A DNA stretch of 64,000 bases from JAXLQL01 sp046331625 (GTDB taxonomy: Bacteria > Acidobacteriota > Terriglobia > Bryobacterales > Bryobacteraceae), in contig JAXLQL010000021.1 of assembly GCA_046331625.1 (NCBI GenBank), positions 1 to 64,000 of the forward strand, read 5' to 3'. A program made the position numbers and the translations under genes. Under the pieces are notes generated by a model, which was given only the letters and a program-made list of their open reading frames with translations, did no database searches and had not been told where the DNA came from. Of the stretch, positions 18,540 to 26,533 are shown in pieces (the stretch's first letter is position 1; each line of letters opens with the position of its first letter).

Positions 18540-20435
18540 ATGAACGAACTCCGCCACCAAATCGACTCCCACCTCGCCGCCCAGGAATGGCAGCCCGCGC
18601 GAGCCCTCCTCGAACGCCTCTGGCGCGAGACCCCCACCTCCGCGATCGCTCCCTACATCGTCAACTGCGGCGCGAAGCTCCGCGGCCACATCCCGCTCAC
18701 CGCCTGCCGCGCCCGCATTCTGCGATCGTTCACTCTCGAACCCGCCGTCCCCCTCTTCCGTGCCGGAGCCCTCATCGGCGGCATTGACCTCGAGGTGAAG
18801 CTCAGCGAGTTCAACGCCTACACCCAGGAGTTCCTCGACCCCGCGAGCCCCGTCTACTCGGACCAGCCGAACATCGTCTTCCTCGCCATCGCCACCCGCG
18901 ACATCGCGCCCTCGCTCTGGCAGGACTACGCGGACCTCGCCCCCACCGATATCCGCTCGCTCGTCGACAACGTTCTCGCCGACTTCCGCAACTGGATCGA
19001 GCTCTTCCGCTCGCGCTCGAACGCGGCGCTCGTCATCCACAATCTCGAAACGCCGCCCGCGCCCGCCTGGGGCGCGTACGACCAACAAGGCGGCGGCCAA
19101 TCGGAAGCTATCGCCTCCATCAACAGTGGACTCCGGCGCCTGGCGAGCCAGTTCTCCGGCGTCTACGTCCTCGACTTCGACGGTCTCATCGCCCGCCGCG
19201 GCCGCGACCACTGGTATGACGCGACGAAATGGTTCACCGTCCGCATGCCCATGCGCGCCGAAAACCTCGGACTCATCGCGCACGAGTGGCTCCGCTTCGT
19301 CCATCCCACCGTGGGCCGGCTCGCGAAAGTCGTGGTCACCGATCTCGACAACACCCTCTGGGGCGGCGTCATCGGCGAAGACGGCATGGACGGCATCCGC
19401 ATCCATCGCGACGAATACAAAGGCGCTGGATTCTGGAATCTCCAGCGCACGCTCGCCGACCTCGCCCGCCGCGGCATCCTCCTCGCCGTCGCGAGCAAGA
19501 ACAATCCCGATGATGCGCTCCAGGCGATCGACCAGCATCCCGGGATGTTGCTTCGCTCCAAGGACTTCGCCGCCACCCGCATCGGCTGGGGCGACAAAGC
19601 GACCAGCCTTCGCGAAATCGCCGCCGAGCTCAACGTCGGCATCGACAGCCTCGTCTTCCTCGACGACAATCCCGTCGAGCGCGATCACGTTCGCCGCGAA
19701 CTCCCCGAAGTCCACCTGATCGAGCTCCCCACCGACGCGAACCAATACGCCGCCGCCGTGCGCGCCTGCCCGCTGTTCGAGCGGCTCACTCTCTCGGCCG
19801 AAGATCGCGAACGCACCGCGATGTACGCCCAACAGGCCGAACGCCGCGAGCTCGAACGCAGCGCCGGATCGATGGAAGATTTCTACCGTTCCCTGGTGCA
19901 ACGGGTCGACGTCGCGCCGGTGGCGCAAGCCGACCTCGCGCGCGTGGCGCAACTCACCCAGAAGACCAACCAGTTCAACCTCACCACGCGCCGCTACAAC
20001 GAAGCCGAGATCGCCGACATGGCGCGCCGCTCTGGCTGGACAGTGTGGTCCGTCAGTGTCCGCGACCGCTTCGGCGACAACGGACTCACCGGCGTCGTCA
20101 TCTCGCGCGTGGAAAACGGCGCCTGCCATCTCGACACATTCCTGATGAGCTGCCGCGTCATCGGCCGGACCGTCGAGAGCGCGGTCCTTTCCGCCGTCGC
20201 TGCCGATGCCCGCGAACGCGGCGCAGCCTACATCGAAGGATGGTTTCTGCCGACCAAGAAGAATGCTCCCTCGCGCGAGTTCTATTCGCAGCACGGGTTC
20301 GCCGTGGCCGAAGAGCGCGACGGCGGCGCGCTGTGGCGGCTCGATCTGGGCGCGGACAGCCTGCGCTGCCCCGAGTGGATCGAATTGACCGCTAACATCA
20401 ACTTGAAAGGCAGCAAGGAGGCCGTGGCCGCATGA
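18540..20435 (+). CDS. HAD-IIIC (FkbH-type) phosphatase/acyl-loading protein
   Basis: This 631-residue protein has the FkbH-like architecture. An N-terminal SGNH-like region occupies about residues 55-255. The HAD-IIIC core starts at VVTDLDNTLWGGVIGEDG (about residue 263) with VASKNNPDDALQAI and FLDDNPVERDHVR. A C-terminal GNAT-like region (VSVRDRFGDNGLTGVVI, FLMSCRVIGRTVESAVL) ends near residue 600. FkbH proteins take 1,3-bisphosphoglycerate and load a glyceryl unit onto an acyl carrier protein. The ACP gene follows directly with an ATGA overlap, strongly supporting that partnership. The glyceryl identity is inferred from the family. Confidence 0.88.
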   Translation: MNELRHQIDSHLAAQEWQPARALLERLWRETPTSAIAPYIVNCGAKLRGHIPLTACRARILRSFTLEPAVPLFRAGALIGGIDLEVKLSEFNAYTQEFLDPASPVYSDQPNIVFLAIATRDIAPSLWQDYADLAPTDIRSLVDNVLADFRNWIELFRSRSNAALVIHNLETPPAPAWGAYDQQGGGQSEAIASINSGLRRLASQFSGVYVLDFDGLIARRGRDHWYDATKWFTVRMPMRAENLGLIAHEWLRFVHPTVGRLAKVVVTDLDNTLWGGVIGEDGMDGIRIHRDEYKGAGFWNLQRTLADLARRGILLAVASKNNPDDALQAIDQHPGMLLRSKDFAATRIGWGDKATSLREIAAELNVGIDSLVFLDDNPVERDHVRRELPEVHLIELPTDANQYAAAVRACPLFERLTLSAEDRERTAMYAQQAERRELERSAGSMEDFYRSLVQRVDVAPVAQADLARVAQLTQKTNQFNLTTRRYNEAEIADMARRSGWTVWSVSVRDRFGDNGLTGVVISRVENGACHLDTFLMSCRVIGRTVESAVLSAVAADARERGAAYIEGWFLPTKKNAPSREFYSQHGFAVAEERDGGALWRLDLGADSLRCPEWIELTANINLKGSKEAVAA

Positions 20436-20686
20436 GTGCGGAGATTCTCGACCGGGTACTGCATATGATGGCCGACATCTTCGGCGTACCCGCCGACACA
20501 ATGACGCCTGCATCGTCGCCCGACAACGTCGAGACTTGGGATTCCATCAAGCACCTCGAACTCGTCATGGCGCTCGAACAGGAATTCGGGGTCCAGTTCT
20601 CGCCGGAGGAGATCGAGCAGTTGTTGTCGGTGGAACTGGTGGCCTCGCTCGTCGAAGAAAAGAAGAAAGAGATTGGAGTAGCCTGA
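20432..20686 (+). CDS. Acyl carrier protein
   Basis: This 84-residue acidic protein has the carrier-protein fold. Ser38 in W-D-S-I-K-H-L-E-L is the expected phosphopantetheine attachment site, followed by the helix LVMALEQEFGVQFSPEEIEQL. It overlaps the FkbH-type gene by ATGA and the downstream GNAT gene by TGATG, so all three are probably translated together. It is a dedicated carrier for the acyl or glyceryl group of the pathway rather than the fatty-acid ACP, judged from its location. Confidence 0.93.
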   Translation: MSAEILDRVLHMMADIFGVPADTMTPASSPDNVETWDSIKHLELVMALEQEFGVQFSPEEIEQLLSVELVASLVEEKKKEIGVA

Positions 20687-21822
20687 TGGCGGTCACCTTC
20701 CGCTTTGCCCGCATCGACGAATACCCGGTGTTGAGTAAGTTCCTCAACGACTTTTGGGCCGAGAATCACGTCTACTGCCGCGACAAGGCGCTGTTCGATT
20801 GGACCTTTCACGCGAATCCGAATTGGGGTCAGGACGGTTACTGCTTTGCGATGGCTGAAAATGGCGGCGAGTTGGTCGGCATCCTCGGCGGCATTCCGTT
20901 CGGATTCAATCACAAGGGTCAGCGGATGTCGGGCGTGTGGATCGCGAACTATGTGGTCCGGCCCGATCATCGCAAAGGAACGCTCGCGCTGCAGTTACTG
21001 AGCCAGTTCCGCCGGCCGGAGTTCAAGGCCGTGGTCGCCTCGGGAATTAACCCCGCCACCATCACGATCTACAAGGTGCTGCGCGGCGAAGTGCTTCCCT
21101 TGGTCCCGCGCCATTTCGCGGTGATGCCCGGCGCGGTGGACCGCATGAAGAACCTGCTCGCGATCGCGTATCCCGACATGGCCGCCGAGCAGGCAGCTTC
21201 CCTCGCGAGCGCATTCGAGCTTTCCGCCTTGCCCGCCCCCCCCGCGTCGCATGGCTCGTCGATTCCCGCTACGTGGGACGCGGTCGATTGGAAAGACATC
21301 GGCTCGGAGACGATTGGCGCGGCTCGCGACGCCGCCTACCTGAAATGGCGCTACGTGGACCATCCGACCTTCCAATACCGCATCGTCACCGTGCCTGACG
21401 GCTCGCGCACGGGACTCGCGGTGTGGCGGCTCGAGACGATCCGCCAGAAGCTCGCGGATGGCTCGCGCAAGGACGTGGATCGCATCGGTCGCATGGTTGA
21501 GTTTCTACCCGCTTCGCGCGACAACGCGGATCACTTGCTCGGCGCGGTGCTTGCCGAGATGCGCGGCGCGGACGTGTTCGCGATGGACTATTACGGCTTC
21601 CACGGGGAAACGCGCGGCTGGCTCGGCGAGATAGGACTCAAACTCGCCGACACGCATCCCGATGGCGAAAAGATCCCCTCGCGCTTCCAACCGCTCGATG
21701 GCAAAGGCGGCGGAATTTTGAGCGCGATGTTCCGGCCCGAAGGCGTTCCCAGCGTCGCGATCGAACCTTCGTGCCCGTGGTATTGGACCAAATCCGACTC
21801 CGACCAGGATCGCCCCAACTGA
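20686..21822 (+). CDS. GNAT-family acyltransferase, likely sugar N-acyltransferase
   Basis: This 378-residue protein has an N-terminal GNAT fold: FRFARIDEYPVLSKFLNDFW, GELVGILGGIPFGF, SGVWIANYVVRPDHRKGTLALQLLSQF. The V-RPDHRKGTLA segment matches the acyl-donor-binding loop (R/Q-x-x-G-x-G/A). A second region of about 180 residues (PTFQYRIVTVPDGS onward) resembles a second GNAT-like lobe. Its position immediately after the ACP suggests that it transfers the ACP-borne acyl group to the amino sugar. That substrate assignment is inference. Confidence 0.72.
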   Translation: MAVTFRFARIDEYPVLSKFLNDFWAENHVYCRDKALFDWTFHANPNWGQDGYCFAMAENGGELVGILGGIPFGFNHKGQRMSGVWIANYVVRPDHRKGTLALQLLSQFRRPEFKAVVASGINPATITIYKVLRGEVLPLVPRHFAVMPGAVDRMKNLLAIAYPDMAAEQAASLASAFELSALPAPPASHGSSIPATWDAVDWKDIGSETIGAARDAAYLKWRYVDHPTFQYRIVTVPDGSRTGLAVWRLETIRQKLADGSRKDVDRIGRMVEFLPASRDNADHLLGAVLAEMRGADVFAMDYYGFHGETRGWLGEIGLKLADTHPDGEKIPSRFQPLDGKGGGILSAMFRPEGVPSVAIEPSCPWYWTKSDSDQDRPN

Positions 21823-21873
21823 AGCAAATGCCCACACTGCATTCACCAGTCCCGCATCAGCACTTCACTTGCC

Positions 21874-21914
21874 GTGTAGGGCGGGCTTCAGCCAGCGCGG
21901 GACTTCAGTCCCGC
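21874..21914 (+). repeat. Dispersed repeat, variant B, copy 6
   Basis: Variant B begins GTGTAGGGCGGGCTTCAGCC and continues to the canonical GCGGGACTTCAGTCCCGC. Its first palindrome is imperfect (GGCT/AGCC only). Confidence 0.9.
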
Positions 21915-21968
21915 TACCCGGTCGCAGCTCAGAAGAATGTCGTCCTCGGTTCAGCACTGCGTCTGATT

Positions 21969-22007
21969 GTGGGGCAGACTTTAGTCTGCGCGGGACTTCA
22001 GTCCCGC
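21969..22007 (+). repeat. Dispersed repeat, copy 7 with compensatory stem change
   Basis: The first hairpin reads GCAGACTTTAGTCTGC instead of GCAGGCTTCAGCCTGC. Both sides of one base pair changed together (G-C to A-T), so the stem is preserved. The second hairpin is canonical. Confidence 0.92.
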
Positions 22008-22083
22008 TACCCGGTCGTTGCAGTGCACTCGATCTTTCACCGCTCCCTCACGGTCGCGGCTCAGAAAATCCGCCAAACCCGAT

Positions 22084-22123
22084 GCGGGACTGAAGTCCCG
22101 CGCAGGCCAAAGCCTGCCCCACA
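22084..22123 (-). repeat. Dispersed two-hairpin repeat, copy 8
   Basis: A reverse copy: GCGGGACTGAAGTCCCGC then GCAGGCCAAAGCCTGC and CCCACA. It lies 33 bp before the deacetylase start. Confidence 0.92.
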
Positions 22124-22156
22124 ACTGCCCACCCACTCTCGCAGGAGGACCGCGTA

Positions 22157-23083
22157 ATGCTCCACGTAGCCATGTACCACTACGTGCGCGACCTCCCGCA
22201 CACCCCCTACCCCAACCTCAAAGCCATGCTCTCCTCGGACTTCCGCGCCCAAGTCGCCGAACTCCGAGCCACTCACGAAATGGCGACCCTCGAGTCCGCC
22301 CTCGCCTACCTCCGCGGCGAGTACCAGCCCAAACGCGAGCTCTGCCTCCTCACCTTCGACGACGGCACCTCCGAGCACTTCCACGAAGTCACCCCGCTCC
22401 TCGCCGACCTGAAAATCCAAGGCCTCTTCTTCCTCATCACCTCCTGCGTCGAAGAGCACAAGGTCGCGCCCGTGCACATGAACCACTTCCTCATGGCCAA
22501 GCTCGACTTCCCCGTCTATCGCCGCGAGATGATCGAACGCCTCGGTACCGACGAGCACATCGACGAAGCCGTCGCCCGCAAGACTTATCACTGGGACACG
22601 CTCGAAGTAGCGAAATTCAAATACTTATTCAATTTCGCCGCGCCCGCCGATCTCCGCGACAAAGCCGTCGCCGAAGTCTTCGAGAAACACATCGCGCCCG
22701 AACCCGAGTTCTCCCGCGAGCTCTACGTCAGTTGGGACCAGGCCCGCGCCATGCAACACGCCGGCATGTCGATCGGCGGCCACACCCACTGGCATCGCCC
22801 GCTCGCGACGCTCACGCAAGAGGAGCTCGAGTTCGATCTCGGCTCCTGCCGCCGCCTGCTCGACCAGCGCCTCGAGCCGCAATCGCTCGTGCCGTTCTGC
22901 TACCCCTACGGCAAGCGCGCGTCATTTTCAGACGCCGCGGTCGCCGAGTTGAAGCGCCTCGGATTCGCCTGCTCGTTCTCGACAGAGCCCGGAGCCAACG
23001 AGCCCGGCGCAGATCCATTCATCATTCGCCGCGTCGACTGCAAGAACGCGCTCGACCATGTCCGAGAGAAAGTAACATGCTAG
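22157..23083 (+). CDS. Polysaccharide deacetylase (NodB-like, carbohydrate esterase 4)
   Basis: This 308-residue protein has NodB-type catalytic motifs. TFDDG is at residues 66-70 (catalytic and metal-binding Asp). The metal-binding histidines lie in SIGGHTHWH, and F-CYPYGKRASF follows. No signal peptide is seen, so it may act on a cytoplasmic or lipid-linked sugar rather than on exported polymer. AGGAGGACC precedes the ATG. The setting suggests removal of an N- or O-acetyl group from an intermediate, perhaps to free the amine later modified with another acyl group. That is inference. Confidence 0.85.
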   Translation: MLHVAMYHYVRDLPHTPYPNLKAMLSSDFRAQVAELRATHEMATLESALAYLRGEYQPKRELCLLTFDDGTSEHFHEVTPLLADLKIQGLFFLITSCVEEHKVAPVHMNHFLMAKLDFPVYRREMIERLGTDEHIDEAVARKTYHWDTLEVAKFKYLFNFAAPADLRDKAVAEVFEKHIAPEPEFSRELYVSWDQARAMQHAGMSIGGHTHWHRPLATLTQEELEFDLGSCRRLLDQRLEPQSLVPFCYPYGKRASFSDAAVAELKRLGFACSFSTEPGANEPGADPFIIRRVDCKNALDHVREKVTC

Positions 23084-23119
23084 AGCCAGTGGCCGGCCGT
23101 ACTGCTATGCTCGGCCTCC

Positions 23120-23160
23120 GTGTAGGGCGGGCTTTAGCCAGCGCGGGACTTCAGTCCCGC
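23120..23160 (+). repeat. Dispersed repeat, variant B, copy 9
   Basis: The variant B head (GTGTAGGGCGGGCTTTAGCC) is followed by a canonical second hairpin. Confidence 0.9.
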
Positions 23161-23206
23161 TTCCGATGTGGGCACATCCGCTCGTGGATTGCGGCACAGC
23201 CGCGAG

Positions 23207-23245
23207 GTGGGGCAGGCTTCAGCCTGCGCGGGACTTCAGTCCCGC
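23207..23245 (+). repeat. Dispersed two-hairpin repeat, copy 10
   Basis: A canonical forward copy ending 25 bp before the neuC GTG start. Reading through it extends the neuC frame upstream with spurious residues. Confidence 0.92.
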
Positions 23246-23270
23246 AATCCGTGTAATTCAGGAGGAGTTC

Positions 23271-24536
23271 GTGGACGGAAGAAAAAGAAAAGTCTGTGTA
23301 GTGCTCGTCGACCGCGCCAACTACGGCCGCCTCAAGCCCGTCATGCGTGCCATCCAGGACCATCCGCAGCTCGACCTCTCCGTCGTCGCCGCCGGAACCA
23401 TGGTCCTCGAACGCTTCGGCCGCGCCGCCGACCTTGTCCGCAAAGAAGGCTTCCGCGTCCATGGCGAAATCTACACCGAGCTCGAAGGCTCCACGCCCGT
23501 CTCGATGGCCAAGTCCGTCGGCATCGGCGTCGTCGAGTTCGCCAATGAGTACCTGCGCCTCAAGCCCGACGTCATCCTCATGATTGGCGACCGCTACGAA
23601 GCCCTCGGCGCCGCCATCGCCGCCGCGTACATGAACATCCCGCTCGTGCACCTGCAAGGCGGCGAAGTCTCCGGCTCCATCGACGAAAGCGCGCGCCACG
23701 CCATCAGTAAGTTTGCCCAGTATCATTACCCGAGCACCGCCCGCGCCCGTGAGTATCTCATCCGCATGGGCGAAGTGCCTGAGACCGTCCTCGGCGTCGG
23801 TTGCCCCGGTTCCGACATCGCCCGCACCATGGAGCGCAAGCTCGATCCCGAAGTCATCAACGGCACCGGCAGCGGCTCCTACATCGATGTCTCGAAGCCG
23901 TTCCTGCTCGTCATCTATCACCCCACCACCACTTCCTACGGCGGCGAGGTCCGCCAGATGGAAGAGATGATGGCCGCGCTCAATACCGTGAAGATGCAGA
24001 CGGTGATGCTCTGGCCCAACATCGACGCCGGATCGGACCACATCAGCAAAACCATCCGCGTCTTCCGCGATCAGCACGCGCCAAACTGGTTGCGCACGGT
24101 CACCAACCTGCCGCCCGAAAACTATCTGCAGGTGCTCGCCGCCACGGCCTGCGCCGTCGGCAACTCATCGAGCTTCGTCCGCGACGCCGGATATTTCGGC
24201 ACGCCGGTGGTGCTCGCCGGCGAACGCCAGGATGGCCGCGAGACCGATGTCCACGCGGTCCGCTGCGCGCCCATCGCGAGCGAAATCACCGCTTGCATCC
24301 AGGCGCACATGGCGCACGGCCGATACGCCCCCAGCACGCTCTATGGCGATGGTTACGTGTCTGGCCGCATCGCCGACGCCGTCGCCAACCTGAAACCGTA
24401 CATCCAAAAGCGGCTCCACTACATCTACGACGCGGAAGGAGAGGCAACCCATCTTGATGCGAGTTCTCGGAATCGTGACGGCGCGGGGCGGATCGAAGTC
24501 GATTCCCCGCAAGAACATTATTCCTCTGCTCGGTAA
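23271..24536 (+). CDS. neuC: UDP-N-acetylglucosamine 2-epimerase (hydrolysing)
   Basis: This 421-residue enzyme of the WecB/NeuC family releases UDP and inverts C2 to give ManNAc or the equivalent 2,4-diacylamino-trideoxymannose. Motifs are GDRYEALGAAIAA, PLVHLQGGEVSGSIDESARHA, GVGCPGSDIA, VIYHPTTTSYGGEV and VGNSSSFVRDAGYFGTPVV. GTG at 23271 is chosen because GGAGGAG lies at 23261-23267; the frame is open further upstream only through a repeat. The last 26 codons run into neuA (80-bp overlap) with an atypical Ser/Arg-rich tail, so an ancestral stop was probably lost. It is paired with neuA and neuB. Confidence 0.9.
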   Translation: MDGRKRKVCVVLVDRANYGRLKPVMRAIQDHPQLDLSVVAAGTMVLERFGRAADLVRKEGFRVHGEIYTELEGSTPVSMAKSVGIGVVEFANEYLRLKPDVILMIGDRYEALGAAIAAAYMNIPLVHLQGGEVSGSIDESARHAISKFAQYHYPSTARAREYLIRMGEVPETVLGVGCPGSDIARTMERKLDPEVINGTGSGSYIDVSKPFLLVIYHPTTTSYGGEVRQMEEMMAALNTVKMQTVMLWPNIDAGSDHISKTIRVFRDQHAPNWLRTVTNLPPENYLQVLAATACAVGNSSSFVRDAGYFGTPVVLAGERQDGRETDVHAVRCAPIASEITACIQAHMAHGRYAPSTLYGDGYVSGRIADAVANLKPYIQKRLHYIYDAEGEATHLDASSRNRDGAGRIEVDSPQEHYSSAR

Positions 24537-25158
24537 GCCGCTGCTGGCTTACACCGCGGAGGCCGCGCTGGCTTCGAAACGGATCTCGCGAACCGTGCTC
24601 TCGACCGACGATCAGGAAATCGCCTTCGTCGGGCGCGCCTGCGGACTCGACGTTCCGTTCCTGCGCCCGGCGCACTTGGCCGGTGACGACACGCCCACCG
24701 TGCCGGTGTTGCAAGACGTGGTCCGGCGCCTGGAAGAGAGGGGCGAGCAGTACGACGCCGTGTTCACCTTTCAGCCGACCAATCCGCTGCGCCTCGCGAG
24801 CGATATCGATGGCGCCGTCGATCTCCTCGAGCGCACCGGCGCCGATTCGGTGATCTCGTTCGTCGATGTGGGCGAACGCCATCCCGCCCGCATGAAGATC
24901 ATCGGCGATGACAGCCGTGTGATCGAGCCGCCGTTCGCGGAGCAGTTCGAAGGAATGCCGCGGCAGAAGCTGCCGCCTCTGTTCTTGCGTGACGGCTCGG
25001 TGTACCTGACGCGGCGCGATGTGCTGATGGAGCAGTCGTCACTGAAGGGCAAGGATTGCCGCGCGTGGTTGATGCCGAAGGAACGGTCCTGCAATATAGA
25101 CGAGCCCTTTGATTTGGAGTTGGTCGAGTTCCTGATGCGGCGGATGCAAAAGTCCTAA
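24457..25158 (+). CDS. neuA: CMP-nonulosonic acid cytidylyltransferase
   Basis: This 233-residue enzyme activates the nonulosonic acid with CTP. The N terminus carries the CMP-sialate synthetase motif IVTARGGSKSIPRKN and LLGKPLLAYT. Further motifs are LSTDDQEIA, FTFQPTNPLRLASDIDGAV and DGSVYLTRRDVL. A TTG directly before the ATG is an alternative start, and AAGGAGAGG lies 8-15 bp upstream. Length matches the single-domain NeuA/LegF forms. Together with NeuB and NeuC it completes the synthesis and activation steps. Confidence 0.9.
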   Translation: MRVLGIVTARGGSKSIPRKNIIPLLGKPLLAYTAEAALASKRISRTVLSTDDQEIAFVGRACGLDVPFLRPAHLAGDDTPTVPVLQDVVRRLEERGEQYDAVFTFQPTNPLRLASDIDGAVDLLERTGADSVISFVDVGERHPARMKIIGDDSRVIEPPFAEQFEGMPRQKLPPLFLRDGSVYLTRRDVLMEQSSLKGKDCRAWLMPKERSCNIDEPFDLELVEFLMRRMQKS

Positions 25159-25201
25159 GCGCGCCACCGCTCCACCCTTGGCGCGATACTCTGGGAAGAG
25201 A

Positions 25202-25558
25202 GTGCCTCCATTGCTACCTGTCTGGTTCGATCCTCTCGTGCAAGGTTTTGTCGACGTGCTCATGCTACCACCGAACTGGAACAGCTACCAGGCGAAGGTG
25301 ATCGATCCGAAGATCGTCGCGGATGCGATGAACTTCGTTGTGCCCATCCTTGCGCCGGCGAGCCCGGCTCCCCGAGTAGTGCCACTTTCGACCGGTGGTC
25401 TCCAACTCGAGTGGCAGCGTATCGGCCTCGAACTGGTCTTCGATGCGGGAGAGCCGCCGTTCTTCTCCTACAAGAATCCCAGGAATGGCGAGGAGTCAGA
25501 GCATTCGTTGCCGGAGAATACCGAATTTCTGCAGTCGCTGATAGGCGGCCTGGGATAG
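25202..25558 (+). CDS. Hypothetical protein (islet first gene)
   Basis: The 118-residue product is not recognised. It has the pattern LPPNWNSYQAKVIDP, then VVPLSTGGLQLEWQRIGLELVFDAGE and FFSYKN. The Trp-Asn-Ser-Tyr and GGLQLEW motifs look conserved in type, as in small proteins found near toxin-antitoxin genes. GTG at 25202 follows GGAAGAG; a TTG at 25178 is an alternative. It stands 43 bp after neuA and opens a group of small genes unrelated to sugar synthesis. Confidence 0.55.
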   Translation: MPPLLPVWFDPLVQGFVDVLMLPPNWNSYQAKVIDPKIVADAMNFVVPILAPASPAPRVVPLSTGGLQLEWQRIGLELVFDAGEPPFFSYKNPRNGEESEHSLPENTEFLQSLIGGLG

Positions 25559-25617
25559 CCGTCCACGGCTGCCATCGGCAGTGACCTTTTCTTCCGCGGC
25601 ATGGGGCCTAAAGTGAA

Positions 25618-25800
25618 ATGGTGAACTTAGCGATTGAACTGGATCGCGAAGACGATGGCCGTTGGATCGCCGAAGTCCTCGGACTCCCCGGTGTGATGTG
25701 TTACGGTCAGACGCGGGAAGAGGCAATCAGCAACGCCGAGCGGCTGGCCATGGAAGTGATCGCCGACCGGATTGCGCACGGCGAAGTGGGCGGAAGGTGA
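25618..25800 (+). CDS. HicB-like antitoxin-type small protein
   Basis: This 60-residue protein has the partial RNase H-like HicB fold: NLAIELDREDDGRWIAEVLGLPGV--YGQTREEAISNAERLAMEVI. HicB proteins neutralise HicA mRNA interferases. No HicA-type toxin directly follows, so this is an orphan, or it works with the next small gene. The C-terminal DNA-binding extension of full HicB proteins is absent. Confidence 0.7.
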   Translation: MVNLAIELDREDDGRWIAEVLGLPGVMCYGQTREEAISNAERLAMEVIADRIAHGEVGGR

Positions 25801-25804
25801 CGCG

Positions 25805-26038
25805 TTGACGAAACCCGAGACATTGGTGCTCACTGAACAAGAAGAGTCGCTGATCAAGGTGGTCCGAGCCCTTCCGCCCAGGGAAGCAGGAAGGGTGTTC
25901 GATTGGGCATGCCGGCTGGCCAATCTTGCGAACGGACGCACGGGGGATTGGTCCGATAGCTGGTCCGATGAGGACCTCGCGGACGCGACTGCGGCAGCAG
26001 TGCGCCGTTTCGAGGACACCGAACAGGGGCAGACTTGA
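25805..26038 (+). CDS. Hypothetical protein following orphan HicB
   Basis: The 77-residue product is not recognised. A helical acidic sequence (LTEQEESLIKVVRALPPREAGRVFDWACRLANL) is followed by a Trp/Ser/Asp-rich segment. The TTG at 25805 is chosen because GGAAGGTGA lies at 25792-25800; TTG at 25772 would overlap the preceding gene. It could be the partner of the HicB-like protein, but no nuclease motif is visible. Confidence 0.5.
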   Translation: MTKPETLVLTEQEESLIKVVRALPPREAGRVFDWACRLANLANGRTGDWSDSWSDEDLADATAAAVRRFEDTEQGQT

Positions 26039-26089
26039 AACCAGCTGATCTCGTCATCGGCGAGTCGTGCTATGTGGAACAATGGTGTT

Positions 26090-26296
26090 ATGAAGCGTCC
26101 TTTTGCCGCGAGCGTTTGGAGAGAAGGCGATTGGTACGTCGCCCAGTGTCTGGAACTGGACATTGCCAGCCAAGGTGAGACCGAAGTCGAGGCGTTGTCG
26201 AATCTGAAGGAGGCGCTCGAGCTTTACTTTGAACCTCCGTGCGCTACCCGCCCGCCTCTCGTTCGAATGATCGAGGTAGAGGTTGGCGCGGCTTAG
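26090..26296 (+). CDS. hicB: HicB-family antitoxin
   Basis: This 68-residue protein is HicB-like: FAASVWREGDWYVAQCLELDIASQGETEVEALSNLKEALELYF. It overlaps the following HicA gene by 14 bp. Here the antitoxin precedes the toxin, whereas hicA-hicB is the commoner order. ATG at 26090 is chosen over an upstream in-frame ATG at 26072 because it aligns with the family N terminus. Confidence 0.85.
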   Translation: MKRPFAASVWREGDWYVAQCLELDIASQGETEVEALSNLKEALELYFEPPCATRPPLVRMIEVEVGAA

Positions 26297-26507
26297 CCCG
26301 CAGCCCTACCGCGAGGTCAAGCGCCGCCTTGAAGCTGCGGGTTTCACTGAAACCACCCACAAGGGAAGCCACGTCAAGTTTGTCCGCCGCAGCGACGTGG
26401 CGGTAGACATCACTATCGTTCCGATGAAACGCGACATTCCCGTGGGGACCTTACGAAGCATCCTCAATCAGGCGCACCTAGACCTCGAAGAATGGGAGAG
26501 TCTCTGA
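26283..26507 (+). CDS. hicA: HicA-family mRNA interferase toxin
   Basis: This 74-residue protein has the HicA double-stranded-RNA-binding-like fold. KRRLEAAGF is followed by KGSHVKFVRR, whose His is the catalytic residue, and by DIPVGTLRSILNQAHL. The start is TTG at 26283, inside the end of hicB. Translational coupling of toxin to antitoxin is therefore likely. Confidence 0.9.
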   Translation: MARLSPQPYREVKRRLEAAGFTETTHKGSHVKFVRRSDVAVDITIVPMKRDIPVGTLRSILNQAHLDLEEWESL

Positions 26508-26533
26508 CCGAGTAGCGTTCAGGACAATTCACC

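Larger units (their letters stand above)
21823..22156. other. Intergenic region filled with three dispersed repeats
   Basis: This 334-bp gap holds repeat copies 6, 7 and 8, separated by unique spacers of about 54 and 76 bp. Nothing else was recognised apart from a short duplicated tract (CCCGCTACCCGGTCG) following copies 6 and 7. Spacer and repeat irregularity rule out a CRISPR array. Confidence 0.7.

Noticed and set aside
21874..22123. CRISPR array
   Set aside because: The three repeats differ in sequence and orientation, spacers are unequal, and identical repeats occur singly elsewhere. They are dispersed hairpin elements.
23166..23270. Upstream extension of neuC through the dispersed repeat
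   Set aside because: The extra residues derive from the repeat, and a GTG with GGAGGAG at normal spacing gives the family's usual start.
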